Assembly (NCBI GenBank): GCA_030682505.1
Contig: JAUXOH010000306.1
Location: forward strand, 1-5,753
Reading direction: 5' to 3'
Source: Candidatus Didemnitutus sp.
GTDB taxonomy: Bacteria > Verrucomicrobiota > Verrucomicrobiia > Opitutales > Opitutaceae
DNA length: 5,753 bases
The stretch's first letter is position 1. Each line of letters starts with the position of its first letter. The notes beneath the pieces were generated by a model. It did not search any database. It saw only the letters and a program-made list of their open reading frames with translations, and was not told where the DNA came from. Position numbers and translations under genes: made by a program. This document shows positions 1 through 5,753 of this stretch, piece after piece.

Positions 1-452
1 GGATCATGTTACCCGGTTGTGCGCCGAAGGAACCACCGGTTCCGGCGGTGCCGGTGGCCAGTGAAGCGGATTTGCGGCGCGAACGGCACTTCGGCATCGC
101 GATCGCGCACCAGCCGGGAGTGGAATGGCGCAACAGCGGCCTCGGCATCCGGATCATTGAACCCGGGTCGGGTCAGGCGCCCCAGCTGACCGACCGCGTG
201 AAAGTAATCTATGTCGGTCGCTTGGCGGATGGCACGGTCTTTGACGACTCGCGCAAGCGGGGGAAACCAGCGGTTTTTGTCGTCAGCCAGCTTATCACCG
301 GCTGGGCGGCGGCGATGTCGACGATGAAACCCGGCGGCAAGGCGGAGTTCTACATCCCACCTCACCTTGGCTACGGAGGACGGCGCGCGGGCAACATTCC
401 ACCCAACTCCGGTCTGATCTTCGAAGTCGAATTGATCGCGCTTAACCCGTAG
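1..452 (+). CDS. FKBP-type peptidyl-prolyl cis-trans isomerase, probable lipoprotein (5' end missing)
   Basis: The product would catalyse cis-trans isomerisation of X-Pro bonds during protein folding. Counting from the ATG at position 6, an FKBP domain fills about residues 44-148. The sequence shows the family signatures: V-I-Y-V-G-R-L then DG-x-x-FDDS (Tyr69, Phe79, Asp80), LITGW (Trp100, floor of the active-site pocket), IPPHLGYG (Tyr123), NIPPN and LIFEVEL (Phe139). Residues 2-5 read LPGC, which looks like a lipobox, followed by a Pro-rich linker. This suggests that the ATG at 6 is internal, that the signal peptide lies left of the window, and that the mature protein is lipid-anchored at Cys5. 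The frame is open back to the window edge. The residue after the Cys is Ala rather than Asp, which in enterobacterial sorting rules would favour the outer membrane. The methyltransferase gene follows closely on the same strand. FKBP assignment is firm; the lipoprotein inference is moderate. Confidence 0.9.
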   Translation, partial: IMLPGCAPKEPPVPAVPVASEADLRRERHFGIAIAHQPGVEWRNSGLGIRIIEPGSGQAPQLTDRVKVIYVGRLADGTVFDDSRKRGKPAVFVVSQLITGWAAAMSTMKPGGKAEFYIPPHLGYGGRRAGNIPPNSGLIFEVELIALNP

Positions 453-508
453 GAAATTTTGCCAGCTTGGCATGGCGCCGCGCCCGACGCAGTGTTGCGC
501 CCTATCCC

Positions 509-970
509 ATGCGCTTCTTGGAACTCAGAATTCCGCCCTTGGTCGTGGTCCTCATCACGGGTTTGCTGATGTGGTCCGTTGCCCGGACCGCGCCCGCCTT
601 CCGATTTGAATCTTCTTTGCTCCGCGCCGCGGCACCGATTCCGGCGATCATCGGTCTCGCCATTGCCATGCTCGGCGTCGTGTCGTTTCGCCGGGCCCGG
701 ACGACCGTCAGTCCATTGAAACCGGAAACAGCGTCCGCGCTGGTGGTCTCGGGCATTTACCGTTGGACGCGCAATCCCATGTATCTGGGCGTGCTGCTGC
801 TCCTCGCCAGTGGTGCCCTGTTTTTCGCCAATGCCTTGGGTTTCCTGTTCCTGCCGTGCTTTGTTCTCTACTTGAACCGGTTTCAAATCGCGCCCGAGGA
901 AGCGGCACTGGCGGCCCGGTTCGGCGCGGAGTTTGCGGCCTACCGGACGCGCGTGCGTCGGTGGATCTAA
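509..970 (+). CDS. Isoprenylcysteine carboxyl methyltransferase / PEMT-family integral membrane protein
   Basis: This is a small membrane protein (153 aa from this start) of the ICMT/phospholipid N-methyltransferase fold, which uses S-adenosylmethionine. Bacterial members mostly have unknown substrates. Hydrophobic segments lie at about residues 9-25, 40-59 and 91-121. The C-terminal half carries the family signature: G-I-Y-R-W-T-R-N-P-M-Y at 83-92, then the cofactor-side segment with NRFQIAPEE at 123-131, a [A/L]-x-x-x-FG motif near 138 and a final Y-R-T-R-V-R-R-W. The ATG at 509 is chosen because homologues typically begin about 8 residues before an IPP motif, as here (MRFLELRIPP). An in-frame TTG at 467 with AGGAAA 10 bases upstream would add 14 basic, non-conserved residues and cannot be excluded. 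The gene lies 56 bases after the FKBP stop (14 with the TTG start), so co-transcription is likely. The physiological substrate is not deducible here. Confidence 0.83.
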   Translation: MRFLELRIPPLVVVLITGLLMWSVARTAPAFRFESSLLRAAAPIPAIIGLAIAMLGVVSFRRARTTVSPLKPETASALVVSGIYRWTRNPMYLGVLLLLASGALFFANALGFLFLPCFVLYLNRFQIAPEEAALAARFGAEFAAYRTRVRRWI

Positions 971-978
971 CGGGCGAC

Positions 979-3834
979 TCAGGCGCCGGCCGGGCCTTCG
1001 AGGATCAGGCGGAGCGAATCGAGGCGGAGCCGCGCTTGCGTGATGGCGCCGACCGTGTGGGTGAGTTGTTCGCGGGCGAGCTCGATTTCCTGCGGCCGCA
1101 CGTGGTCGTTGAGGTGGCGGAGATCAACCAGCCGTTGCACATCGGCGCCGAGGGCAACCGTGGCTTGGGCTTCGGCAGCCTGCTTCAACAAGCGGCTGCG
1201 CTCCTCGGCGCGCTCGGTGGCGGCTTCGAGCAGGCGCTTGAGCAGCGCCGCGTTGAAGCCACGGCGCTCGAGGAAGCGGTGAATGTCACTATCCTCGAAA
1301 TCCCGCGCGAGCGACTCGGCCGTGCGCTCGTCGGTCAAATCCTTGCTGCGCACATCAACTACGACCCGCACCGGGGTGGGGGCGAGAAATTGATCCACGT
1401 GCCAACGCGAATCGGCGACGGTCTCGAGCACGAAGATTGCCTCCAGCAGGAGGTTGGGCGCGTCGGACTCGATCAAGCCGAATGCGGTCGAGCCGGTCTG
1501 GGAGTTGATCAACAGGTCCATGGCATCCTGCACGAGCGGATGATCGGCCGAGACGAAACGAATGTCCTCGCGGGCAATGGCGCGCGAGCGGTCGAAGGTC
1601 GCCAGCATGCCGTCAGCGGGAATCGACGGGAAACTTTCGACGAAGGCGTGACTCGGATCAAGCGTCACGTCGCCGTTCTCGTCTTCCTTGATGCGCACGC
1701 CGAAGTGGTCGAGGAGGTCGATCAAGAAATCACGGACGAACGGATCGGCATCGACGGCGCGCACGCGCTCGATCACCCGTGCGGCGATTTCCGGATTGAA
1801 GGAGTTGAGCTCGAGCAACCGGTCGCGGCCCTGCTTCATCTTAGCCGACAATTCGTGACGAAAGGCAACCGTCTCCTCGATGAAGGCATCGAGGTGAGCC
1901 CGCCCGTGGCGGCCGTGGCCATCCTCGAAGCCGAGGGCGAGTTCGAGCAAGCGGTCGCGAAACCGCTCCTGATAATCGTTGCCCCCGTGGAGGGGTGTTT
2001 CGAAGGCATCGATGCCGCGATGGTACCAGTCGGCGACGCACTCCTCGGCGCTGCCGGCGATGTAGGGCACGTGAATCCGGATCGTCTCGGTCTGGCCGAT
2101 GCGATCGAGCCGGCCGATGCGCTGCTCGACGAGACCGGGATTGAGCGGCAGGTCGAACAACACCAAGTGGTGGGCAAATTGGAAATTGCGCCCCTCGCTG
2201 CCGATTTCGGAACAGAGGAGCAGTTGCGCGCCGTCCGGCTCGGCGAACCAGGCGGCGTTGCGGTCGCGCTGCACCAGCGGCAGGCCCTCATGGAAGAGGC
2301 CGACCTTGGCGCTGGTGCGCTCCTGCAACGCGGCTTCAAGCGCGAGCACCTTGCGCTGCGAACAGCAGATGAGGAGGACCTTCGCCGGGCGCAGCTCCTG
2401 GAGAAATCCGACCAGCCAGTCCATCCGGGGATCTTCCTTGAAGGAATAGCGGATCTCCGCCTCGGTGCCCATCTCCTCCGCGCGCAGCTCGCGCGCCACG
2501 CGAGCCAACTGCGTGAGGTTCGTCTCGTGGAGGGGAACGGGGAGATATTTGCGCTGGGGAAACCCCGTCATGGCCGAGCGAGTGTTGCGAAACACCACGC
2601 GCCCCGTGCCATGCTGGTCGAGCAGCGTGCGGAGCAAGCTTTCCCGTGCGCCGGTGCGACCCTTGGCCAGTCCGTCAAGATGTTCGTGCAACCGCTCCGG
2701 ATCGCGACCGAAGAGCTGCTTGAGCGTGGTGAGGTCGGTCGCAGTCAGTTTCTTCTTCTCGATGATCTTGCCGGCGATGCCCGCGACCGAGCCAAAGCGG
2801 TTGGTCTCGGTGACGTAGGCGCTGAAATCGTCGTAACGATCCGGATCGAGCAAACGCAGTCGGGCAAAATGGCCGACGAGGCCGAGCTGGGTGGGCGTGG
2901 CGGTCAGCAACAGCAGGCCGGGCGTGAGCCGGGCGAGCGCCTCCACCAGCGCATATTCCGGACTGATCAGCTCCGGTGACCATTCGAGGTGATGCGCCTC
3001 GTCGACCACGACGACATCCCATCCGGCGGCGGTCGCCTGTTCGCGGCGCACCTCGCTGCGGGCGAGGAACTCCACACTGGCGAGCGCGAGCTGGGCGGAG
3101 AGAAACGGATTCTGGCCGGGCTCGCTTTGCTCAATCGCGCCGCAGCGGTCCTCGTCGTAGATGCTGAACCACAGGTTGAACCGTCGGAGCAATTCGACGA
3201 ACCATTGGTGCGTGAGTGATTCCGGCACGAGCACGAGCACGCGGCGGATGCGACCGGTGACGAGCAGGCGCTGGAGAATCAGGCAGGCTTCAATCGTTTT
3301 GCCCAAGCCGACCTCGTCGGCCAGCAGCACGCGCGGGACTTGGCGCGCCGCGACTTCGTGCAGAATGTAGAACTGATGGGGAATCAGCTGCAAGCGGCCG
3401 CCGAGAAAGCCCCGCACGTCGGATTGCCGGAACCGCGCCTGCGCCTGCAGAGTCCGGTAGCGCAAATCGAAGACTTCACCCGGATCAGCCTGTCCCGCGA
3501 GGAGGCGCTCGGGCGGCAGGCTGACGCTGGTGACATCGGAGATGGCATTTTCGCAGACGCGCCGCCCGCCGCCGACGTAGGTCAGGAGGCCGTTGTCGTC
3601 CTCGACGGACTCGACGATCAGTTTGGCCCCTTCGCGGGGCGTGACCGTTTCGCCGACCGCAAATTGCACGCGTTTGAGCACCGGAGTGCCGAGCGCATAG
3701 AGCCGGGTTTCGCCGGTGGCCAGAAAGGCGATGTTGACGCGGCGGGCCCCGCGATCGACCGACGCCACCACCCCGAGACCCAGTTCGGGTTCCCGTTCAC
3801 TCATGCACCGCTGACCAACTACGCCGAGAGACAT
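979..3834 (-). CDS. rapA: RNA polymerase-associated SWI2/SNF2 ATPase RapA (HepA)
   Basis: RapA is a cytoplasmic Swi2/Snf2 ATPase that binds RNA polymerase and promotes its recycling from post-termination or stalled complexes. From this ATG the product is 951 aa, against about 968 in E. coli, and is recognisable end to end. An N-terminal Tudor/KOW-like region opens with GQR and ELGLG. Helicase motifs are intact: ADEVGLGKT (172-180, Walker A Lys179), VLVLVPESLTHQW (199-211), DEAHH (278-282), LLLTATP (308-314), FHEG (514-517), CSEIGSEGRNFQF (541-553) and the arginine-finger motif QRIGRLDRIGQ (571-581). The C-terminus ends in RLDSLRLIL, as in known RapA. The frame continues upstream to a GTG at 3906, but the start at 3834 aligns with the E. 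coli N-terminus. A GGCAGG abuts the ATG, too close for an ideal ribosome site; an ATG at 3804 is a weaker alternative. The gene converges with the methyltransferase, leaving 8 bases between stops. The DUF1428 gene lies 90 bases upstream on the same strand. Confidence 0.96.
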   Translation of the reverse strand: MSLGVVGQRCMSEREPELGLGVVASVDRGARRVNIAFLATGETRLYALGTPVLKRVQFAVGETVTPREGAKLIVESVEDDNGLLTYVGGGRRVCENAISDVTSVSLPPERLLAGQADPGEVFDLRYRTLQAQARFRQSDVRGFLGGRLQLIPHQFYILHEVAARQVPRVLLADEVGLGKTIEACLILQRLLVTGRIRRVLVLVPESLTHQWFVELLRRFNLWFSIYDEDRCGAIEQSEPGQNPFLSAQLALASVEFLARSEVRREQATAAGWDVVVVDEAHHLEWSPELISPEYALVEALARLTPGLLLLTATPTQLGLVGHFARLRLLDPDRYDDFSAYVTETNRFGSVAGIAGKIIEKKKLTATDLTTLKQLFGRDPERLHEHLDGLAKGRTGARESLLRTLLDQHGTGRVVFRNTRSAMTGFPQRKYLPVPLHETNLTQLARVARELRAEEMGTEAEIRYSFKEDPRMDWLVGFLQELRPAKVLLICCSQRKVLALEAALQERTSAKVGLFHEGLPLVQRDRNAAWFAEPDGAQLLLCSEIGSEGRNFQFAHHLVLFDLPLNPGLVEQRIGRLDRIGQTETIRIHVPYIAGSAEECVADWYHRGIDAFETPLHGGNDYQERFRDRLLELALGFEDGHGRHGRAHLDAFIEETVAFRHELSAKMKQGRDRLLELNSFNPEIAARVIERVRAVDADPFVRDFLIDLLDHFGVRIKEDENGDVTLDPSHAFVESFPSIPADGMLATFDRSRAIAREDIRFVSADHPLVQDAMDLLINSQTGSTAFGLIESDAPNLLLEAIFVLETVADSRWHVDQFLAPTPVRVVVDVRSKDLTDERTAESLARDFEDSDIHRFLERRGFNAALLKRLLEAATERAEERSRLLKQAAEAQATVALGADVQRLVDLRHLNDHVRPQEIELAREQLTHTVGAITQARLRLDSLRLILEGPAGA

Positions 3835-3924
3835 CCTGCCATCAGGCCAAGCGGTCGGCGGCAAATCAACCCCGTTTCGATTTTCTTTGCGCGGGGCGGC
3901 CACCACCTTTGCGCGCGCGGGCGC
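3835..3924. other. Intergenic spacer between DUF1428 gene and rapA
   Basis: This 90-base gap lies between two minus-strand genes. It contains GC-rich alternating CG runs that could form a short GCGCG/CGCGC stem, but no following U-tract in either direction, so it does not look like an intrinsic terminator. No convincing -35/-10 pair is visible for rapA. The gap is therefore consistent either with read-through from the upstream gene or with an unrecognised promoter. Part of it (3835-3906) is an open N-terminal extension of the rapA frame that I judge untranslated. Confidence 0.4.
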
Positions 3925-4290
3925 TCACCCAGCGATGAGGGTCTTGAACCCGCCGTAGGCCATGCGCGTGCAGTCGAAGGGCATTTTCTTCGGATCCGAG
4001 CACATCGCCCCGAGAACAGGATCCTTCATGGCCTTGGCGTTCACCTGGTCGCGGTGTTTCTTGGATTTGTAGGTGATGAACGAAAACATCACGGTTTCGC
4101 CCGGCTTGGTTTTGGCGAAGGTGGTGAACGACAGCATTCCGGGGATTTTCAGGTCGTCGCCGACGCACTCCATATAGGAGAGGGCACCGTGGCCCATCCA
4201 GACCCTCGCGGCTTTTTGGGCCAGCTTCCGGTAGGCAGGAAGTTTTTTCTTCGCAACGGGCAGAACAAAGCCATCGACATATTGGGGCAT
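3925..4290 (-). CDS. DUF1428 family protein (YbaA-like)
   Basis: This 121-aa protein matches DUF1428, the family of E. coli YbaA (about 117 aa). Its members are small soluble cytoplasmic proteins with a dimeric alpha/beta-barrel (ferredoxin-like) fold and no established biochemical role. Visible family marks are the N-terminal YVDGFVLPV with following K-x-x-A-Y-R (residues 4-21), GALSYMEC (35-42), a central beta region ending in F-S-F-I-T-Y-K-S-K (69-77), and the C-terminal hallmark MPFDCTRMAYGGF (103-115). The frame is open to 4368, but the ATG at 4290 is preferred. It matches the family N-terminus and has GGAGA 6 bases upstream, while the extra 26 residues are Arg/Pro-rich and non-conserved. 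The gene precedes rapA on the same strand with a 90-base gap and no clear terminator, so a shared transcript is possible. It is divergent from the metallopeptidase operon. Confidence 0.9.
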   Translation of the reverse strand: MPQYVDGFVLPVAKKKLPAYRKLAQKAARVWMGHGALSYMECVGDDLKIPGMLSFTTFAKTKPGETVMFSFITYKSKKHRDQVNAKAMKDPVLGAMCSDPKKMPFDCTRMAYGGFKTLIAG

Positions 4291-4296
4291 GGGGAA

Positions 4297-4301
4297 TCTC
4301 C
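4297..4301 (-). promoter_or_regulatory. Shine-Dalgarno site of the DUF1428 gene
   Basis: The minus strand reads GGAGA here, followed by 6 bases (TTCCCC) and then the ATG at 4290. This is the best ribosome-binding site in the window, and it decides the start in favour of 4290 over the longer open frame reaching 4368. Confidence 0.6.
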
Positions 4302-4311
4302 GTGGTTGGGG

Positions 4312-4387
4312 GTGATGGATCCGGAGCCTAGTGAGGCCGGGCCGGGCATAAAGCCTTGAATTTCCCACTGACCCCGGGATCCATCAC
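4312..4387. repeat. Perfect 11-bp inverted repeat with distant arms
   Basis: GTGATGGATCC at 4312-4322 is the exact reverse complement of GGATCCATCAC at 4377-4387, with 54 bases between the arms. The match stops immediately on the outer side and breaks by one mismatch on the inner side. Each arm also contains the palindrome GGATCC. It lies wholly in the divergent intergenic region, which suggests paired operator sites or a cruciform/RNA structure, but a chance occurrence is possible. Confidence 0.6.
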
Positions 4388-4401
4388 GACCGCAGCAGAA
4401 T

Positions 4402-4433
4402 TTGATTCAACGTTTGAGATATCCCGCTAGGGT
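4402..4433 (+). promoter_or_regulatory. Candidate promoter of the metallopeptidase operon
   Basis: TTGATT at 4402-4407 is a fair -35 match. A -10-like GCTAGG (4426-4431, 18-base spacer) or TAGGGT (4428-4433, 20-base spacer) follows. The -10 match is poor. If TAGGGT is used, transcription would begin near 4439-4440, at or next to the ATG, giving a leaderless or nearly leaderless message. This would fit the lack of a good Shine-Dalgarno sequence before that gene. The assignment is by eye only. Confidence 0.22.
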
Positions 4434-4439
4434 CTGCCG

Positions 4440-5459
4440 ATGGAATCCCCGCCCTGGCACGAGCTCGACGACGAACTATTGCTGGAAAAGAAGATCACCC
4501 AACTCGGCTTGACTCTTACGGGGACACCGCTGCAGGCCCATGTGCAACAGCTTCACGACGAGCTTACCCAGAAGGGCCTGACGTTTCATCCGCCCTGTCT
4601 GGTCGGCGATGAGTGGTTCGTGCCGGTTGGCATTCCGGCGATCTGCGTGCCCTTTTTCCTCGTGCATGAACGCCTGCGGAAGCTCGAAGCGAAGATGATG
4701 CTCGAGGTCGAGGGTGACACGCCGGAGTGGTTCATGCGCCTGATCCGTCACGAGGCCGCCCATGCCTACGCCTACGCTTATCAACTTTTCCGCAAACGAA
4801 AATGGCAGCGCGTGTTTGGCAAGACCTCCGCCGACAACACCCCGGAGTTCTATCGGCCGCGGCCCTACAGCCACTCCTATGTCGTGCACCTCGACGGTTG
4901 GTATGCGCAGAGCCACCCGGATGAGGACTTTGCCGAAACCTTCGCGGTCTGGTTGACGCCCGGGCTCGACTGGCGTGAGCGGTTCAAGGGCTGGAAGGCC
5001 CTGCAGAAACTTGAGTATGTGGATGAACTGATGCGGTCCATCGCCGGGCAGTTGCCGCCCTATCAGCCGGCCTTTCGCGAAAAGGATTTCAACTGTCTCA
5101 ACATCAAGTTGAAGACCTACTACGCGCGGAAGCGGAAGCAGAACGAGGACACTTATCCCGATTTCTATGACCGCGATCTCCGGCAGCTCTTTGCCGGCGC
5201 GCCCGAGGCCGGCGAGGCCAAGAAGGCCTCGGTCTATCTGCGGCAGCGCCGCCGTCACCTGCGCGACGCCGTGTGCGAGGCGACCAACGAAAAGAAATAC
5301 CGCGTGCACAAGCTGCTCTCCCGCCTGATCGACCGGTGCGACCAGCTCGGCCTGCACCTCGGTCCGGGCGACGCCCTGCCGGACATGCCGGTGGCGGCCT
5401 ACATCACCACGCTGGTGATGAACTACCTGTTCACCGGAAAATTCAAACGCACCAAGTAA
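4440..5459 (+). CDS. Putative zinc-binding metallopeptidase (HExxH)
   Basis: This 339-aa protein has no signal peptide or membrane segment and is probably cytoplasmic. It carries a zinc-protease motif HEAAH at residues 104-108 (His104 and His108 as metal ligands, Glu105 as catalytic base). About 54 residues later comes HPDEDFAETFAVWL (159-172), which resembles the third-ligand helix of gluzincin-type enzymes. Glu162 is the likely third ligand and Glu166 sits where a supporting acid is expected. A Tyr/His-rich stretch (PRPYSHSYVVH, 140-150) lies between them. The C-terminal half (about 210-339) is basic and helical-looking, with no motif I recognise. It matches my recollection of bacterial proteins labelled putative zinc-binding metallopeptidase, whose substrates are unknown. 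No good Shine-Dalgarno precedes the ATG (only AGGG, 7 bases away). The stop is 2 bases before the ATP-grasp start, implying translational coupling. Peptidase fold is likely; true proteolytic activity is inferred. Confidence 0.8.
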   Translation: MESPPWHELDDELLLEKKITQLGLTLTGTPLQAHVQQLHDELTQKGLTFHPPCLVGDEWFVPVGIPAICVPFFLVHERLRKLEAKMMLEVEGDTPEWFMRLIRHEAAHAYAYAYQLFRKRKWQRVFGKTSADNTPEFYRPRPYSHSYVVHLDGWYAQSHPDEDFAETFAVWLTPGLDWRERFKGWKALQKLEYVDELMRSIAGQLPPYQPAFREKDFNCLNIKLKTYYARKRKQNEDTYPDFYDRDLRQLFAGAPEAGEAKKASVYLRQRRRHLRDAVCEATNEKKYRVHKLLSRLIDRCDQLGLHLGPGDALPDMPVAAYITTLVMNYLFTGKFKRTK

Positions 5460-5461
5460 CC

Positions 5462-5753
5462 ATGCGAAAGAAACTCAAAATTCTCACGCTGCTCGACGCG
5501 GTCCGGCCCACTACGCTCGATCAGGACCTGACCCCCGAGCTGAAGACTGCAGACTGGAAGACCGAGGCCGCGGTGTTCGCCGCCCTCGACGAACTGGGTC
5601 ATCCGCACGAGCAGGTGGTGCTCTTTGACGATCTCGATTTGCTGCGCCAGAAACTCCAGACCTTCAGTCCCGATGTGATCTTCAATCTGGCCGACCAGTT
5701 TCGGAACAACCGGTCCTTCGACCAGCACATCGTGTCGTTTCTCGCGATGGGGG
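5462..5753 (+). CDS. ATP-grasp protein resembling D-alanine--D-alanine ligase (N-terminal part, cut by window edge)
   Basis: Only the first 97 residues are present, and the frame runs open off the right edge. They begin with a basic strand, RKKLKILTLLDAV. A Rossmann-like N-terminal domain follows, with an E-A-A-V-F-A-A-L-D-E-L-G helix (35-46), a D-D-L-D-L-L-R-Q-K-L helix (56-65) and S-P-D-V-I-F-N-L-A (69-77). The PDVIFNL strand followed by D-Q-H-I-V-S-F-L-A-M-G (87-97) matches the preATP-grasp domain of D-Ala-D-Ala ligases, where a PDxVFN strand precedes a helix that leads into the next strand. The ATP-binding and catalytic domains lie beyond the window, so ligase activity and substrate cannot be judged. 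Such relatives join an acyl phosphate to an amine, often of an amino acid or peptide. The start is 2 bases after the metallopeptidase stop with no separate ribosome site, so the two genes are one transcriptional unit. Confidence 0.68.
   Translation, partial: MRKKLKILTLLDAVRPTTLDQDLTPELKTADWKTEAAVFAALDELGHPHEQVVLFDDLDLLRQKLQTFSPDVIFNLADQFRNNRSFDQHIVSFLAMG

Larger units (their letters stand above)
4291..4439. promoter_or_regulatory. Divergent intergenic (probable bidirectional promoter) region
   Basis: This 149-base non-coding stretch lies between the divergently transcribed DUF1428 and metallopeptidase genes, so promoters for both directions are expected here. It is less GC-rich than its neighbours around 4397-4423. 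A symmetric TTGATTCAA sits at 4402-4410 and gives a TTGA -35-like start on either strand. The related sequences CTAGGGT (4427-4433, +) and CTAGGCT (minus strand, complement of 4325-4331) occur at the two flanks and may be -10-like elements. No strong consensus sigma-70 promoter is present. Confidence 0.45.

Noticed and set aside
763..2979. A 738-codon open frame on the + strand opposite rapA
   Set aside because: Its codons are in exact antiparallel register with rapA codons (second positions coincide), so it stays open as long as rapA avoids TTA, CTA and TCA, which are rare codons in GC-rich genomes. It ends exactly where rapA uses a TCA serine. Its translation resembles no family, and rapA is certain.
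3835..3906. N-terminal extension of RapA from a GTG at 3906
   Set aside because: The 24 added residues do not match RapA N-termini and there is no good ribosome site before the GTG. The ATG at 3834 aligns with the known family start.
3860..3924. CG-rich stem as a rho-independent terminator for the DUF1428 gene
   Set aside because: The possible GCGCG/CGCGC stem is only about 5 bp with a loop of about 20 bases and is followed by AAAGAAAA rather than a U-tract on the transcript strand.
3340..4359. A 339-codon + strand open frame covering the 5' part of rapA, the spacer and the DUF1428 gene
   Set aside because: It runs antisense across two well-supported genes and their gap and shows no recognisable domain. 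It is a GC-driven shadow.
4291..4368. N-terminal extension of the DUF1428 protein
   Set aside because: The extra Arg/Pro-rich residues are not part of the family, and they span the presumed promoter/leader and the inverted repeat. The ATG at 4290 has a proper GGAGA site.
4476..5357. A 293-codon minus-strand open frame opposite the metallopeptidase
   Set aside because: It is antisense to a gene with clear HExxH and third-ligand motifs. The translation is low in structure and unrecognised, as expected of a shadow frame.

Overview
The window is GC-rich bacterial DNA with dense coding on both strands. It holds six genes: a 5'-truncated FKBP-type peptidyl-prolyl isomerase (+), a small membrane methyltransferase of the isoprenylcysteine/phospholipid N-methyltransferase type (+), a full-length RapA/HepA-type SWI2/SNF2 ATPase (-), a DUF1428/YbaA-like protein (-), a HExxH putative zinc metallopeptidase (+), and the start of an ATP-grasp protein resembling D-alanine--D-alanine ligase (+, cut by the right edge). 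There are no tRNA or rRNA genes, CRISPR arrays, insertion sequences or phage genes. The source cannot be fixed from sequence alone. RapA and YbaA relatives are familiar from Proteobacteria, but the peptidase/ATP-grasp pair and the overall style would also fit a GC-rich Verrucomicrobiota (Opitutaceae-like) genome. That is a low-confidence impression.

Layout. Positions 1-970 carry two + strand genes in a likely short operon, ppiase then methyltransferase. They run tail-to-tail into rapA (979-3834, -) with only 8 bases between the stop codons and no visible terminator. rapA is preceded on its own strand by the DUF1428 gene (3925-4290, -) after a 90-base gap, so the two may be co-transcribed. A 149-base divergent intergenic region (4291-4439) separates the DUF1428 gene from the + strand metallopeptidase/ATP-grasp pair (4440 onward). 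It contains a perfect 11-bp inverted repeat with distant arms and a weak candidate promoter. The peptidase and ATP-grasp genes are 2 bases apart and are almost certainly translated from one message.

Working together. RapA would act on stalled or post-termination RNA polymerase. The FKBP lipoprotein would assist folding outside the cytoplasmic membrane, and the methyltransferase sits in a membrane. These are housekeeping-type functions with no evident joint pathway. The least characterised part is the metallopeptidase + ATP-grasp ligase pair at the right edge. A bond-making enzyme and a bond-breaking enzyme in one tight operon suggest a peptide or amino-acid ligation/processing pathway of unknown product, and the rest of that operon lies outside the window.

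Long open frames opposite rapA and opposite the metallopeptidase were judged to be GC-driven shadows and left out.
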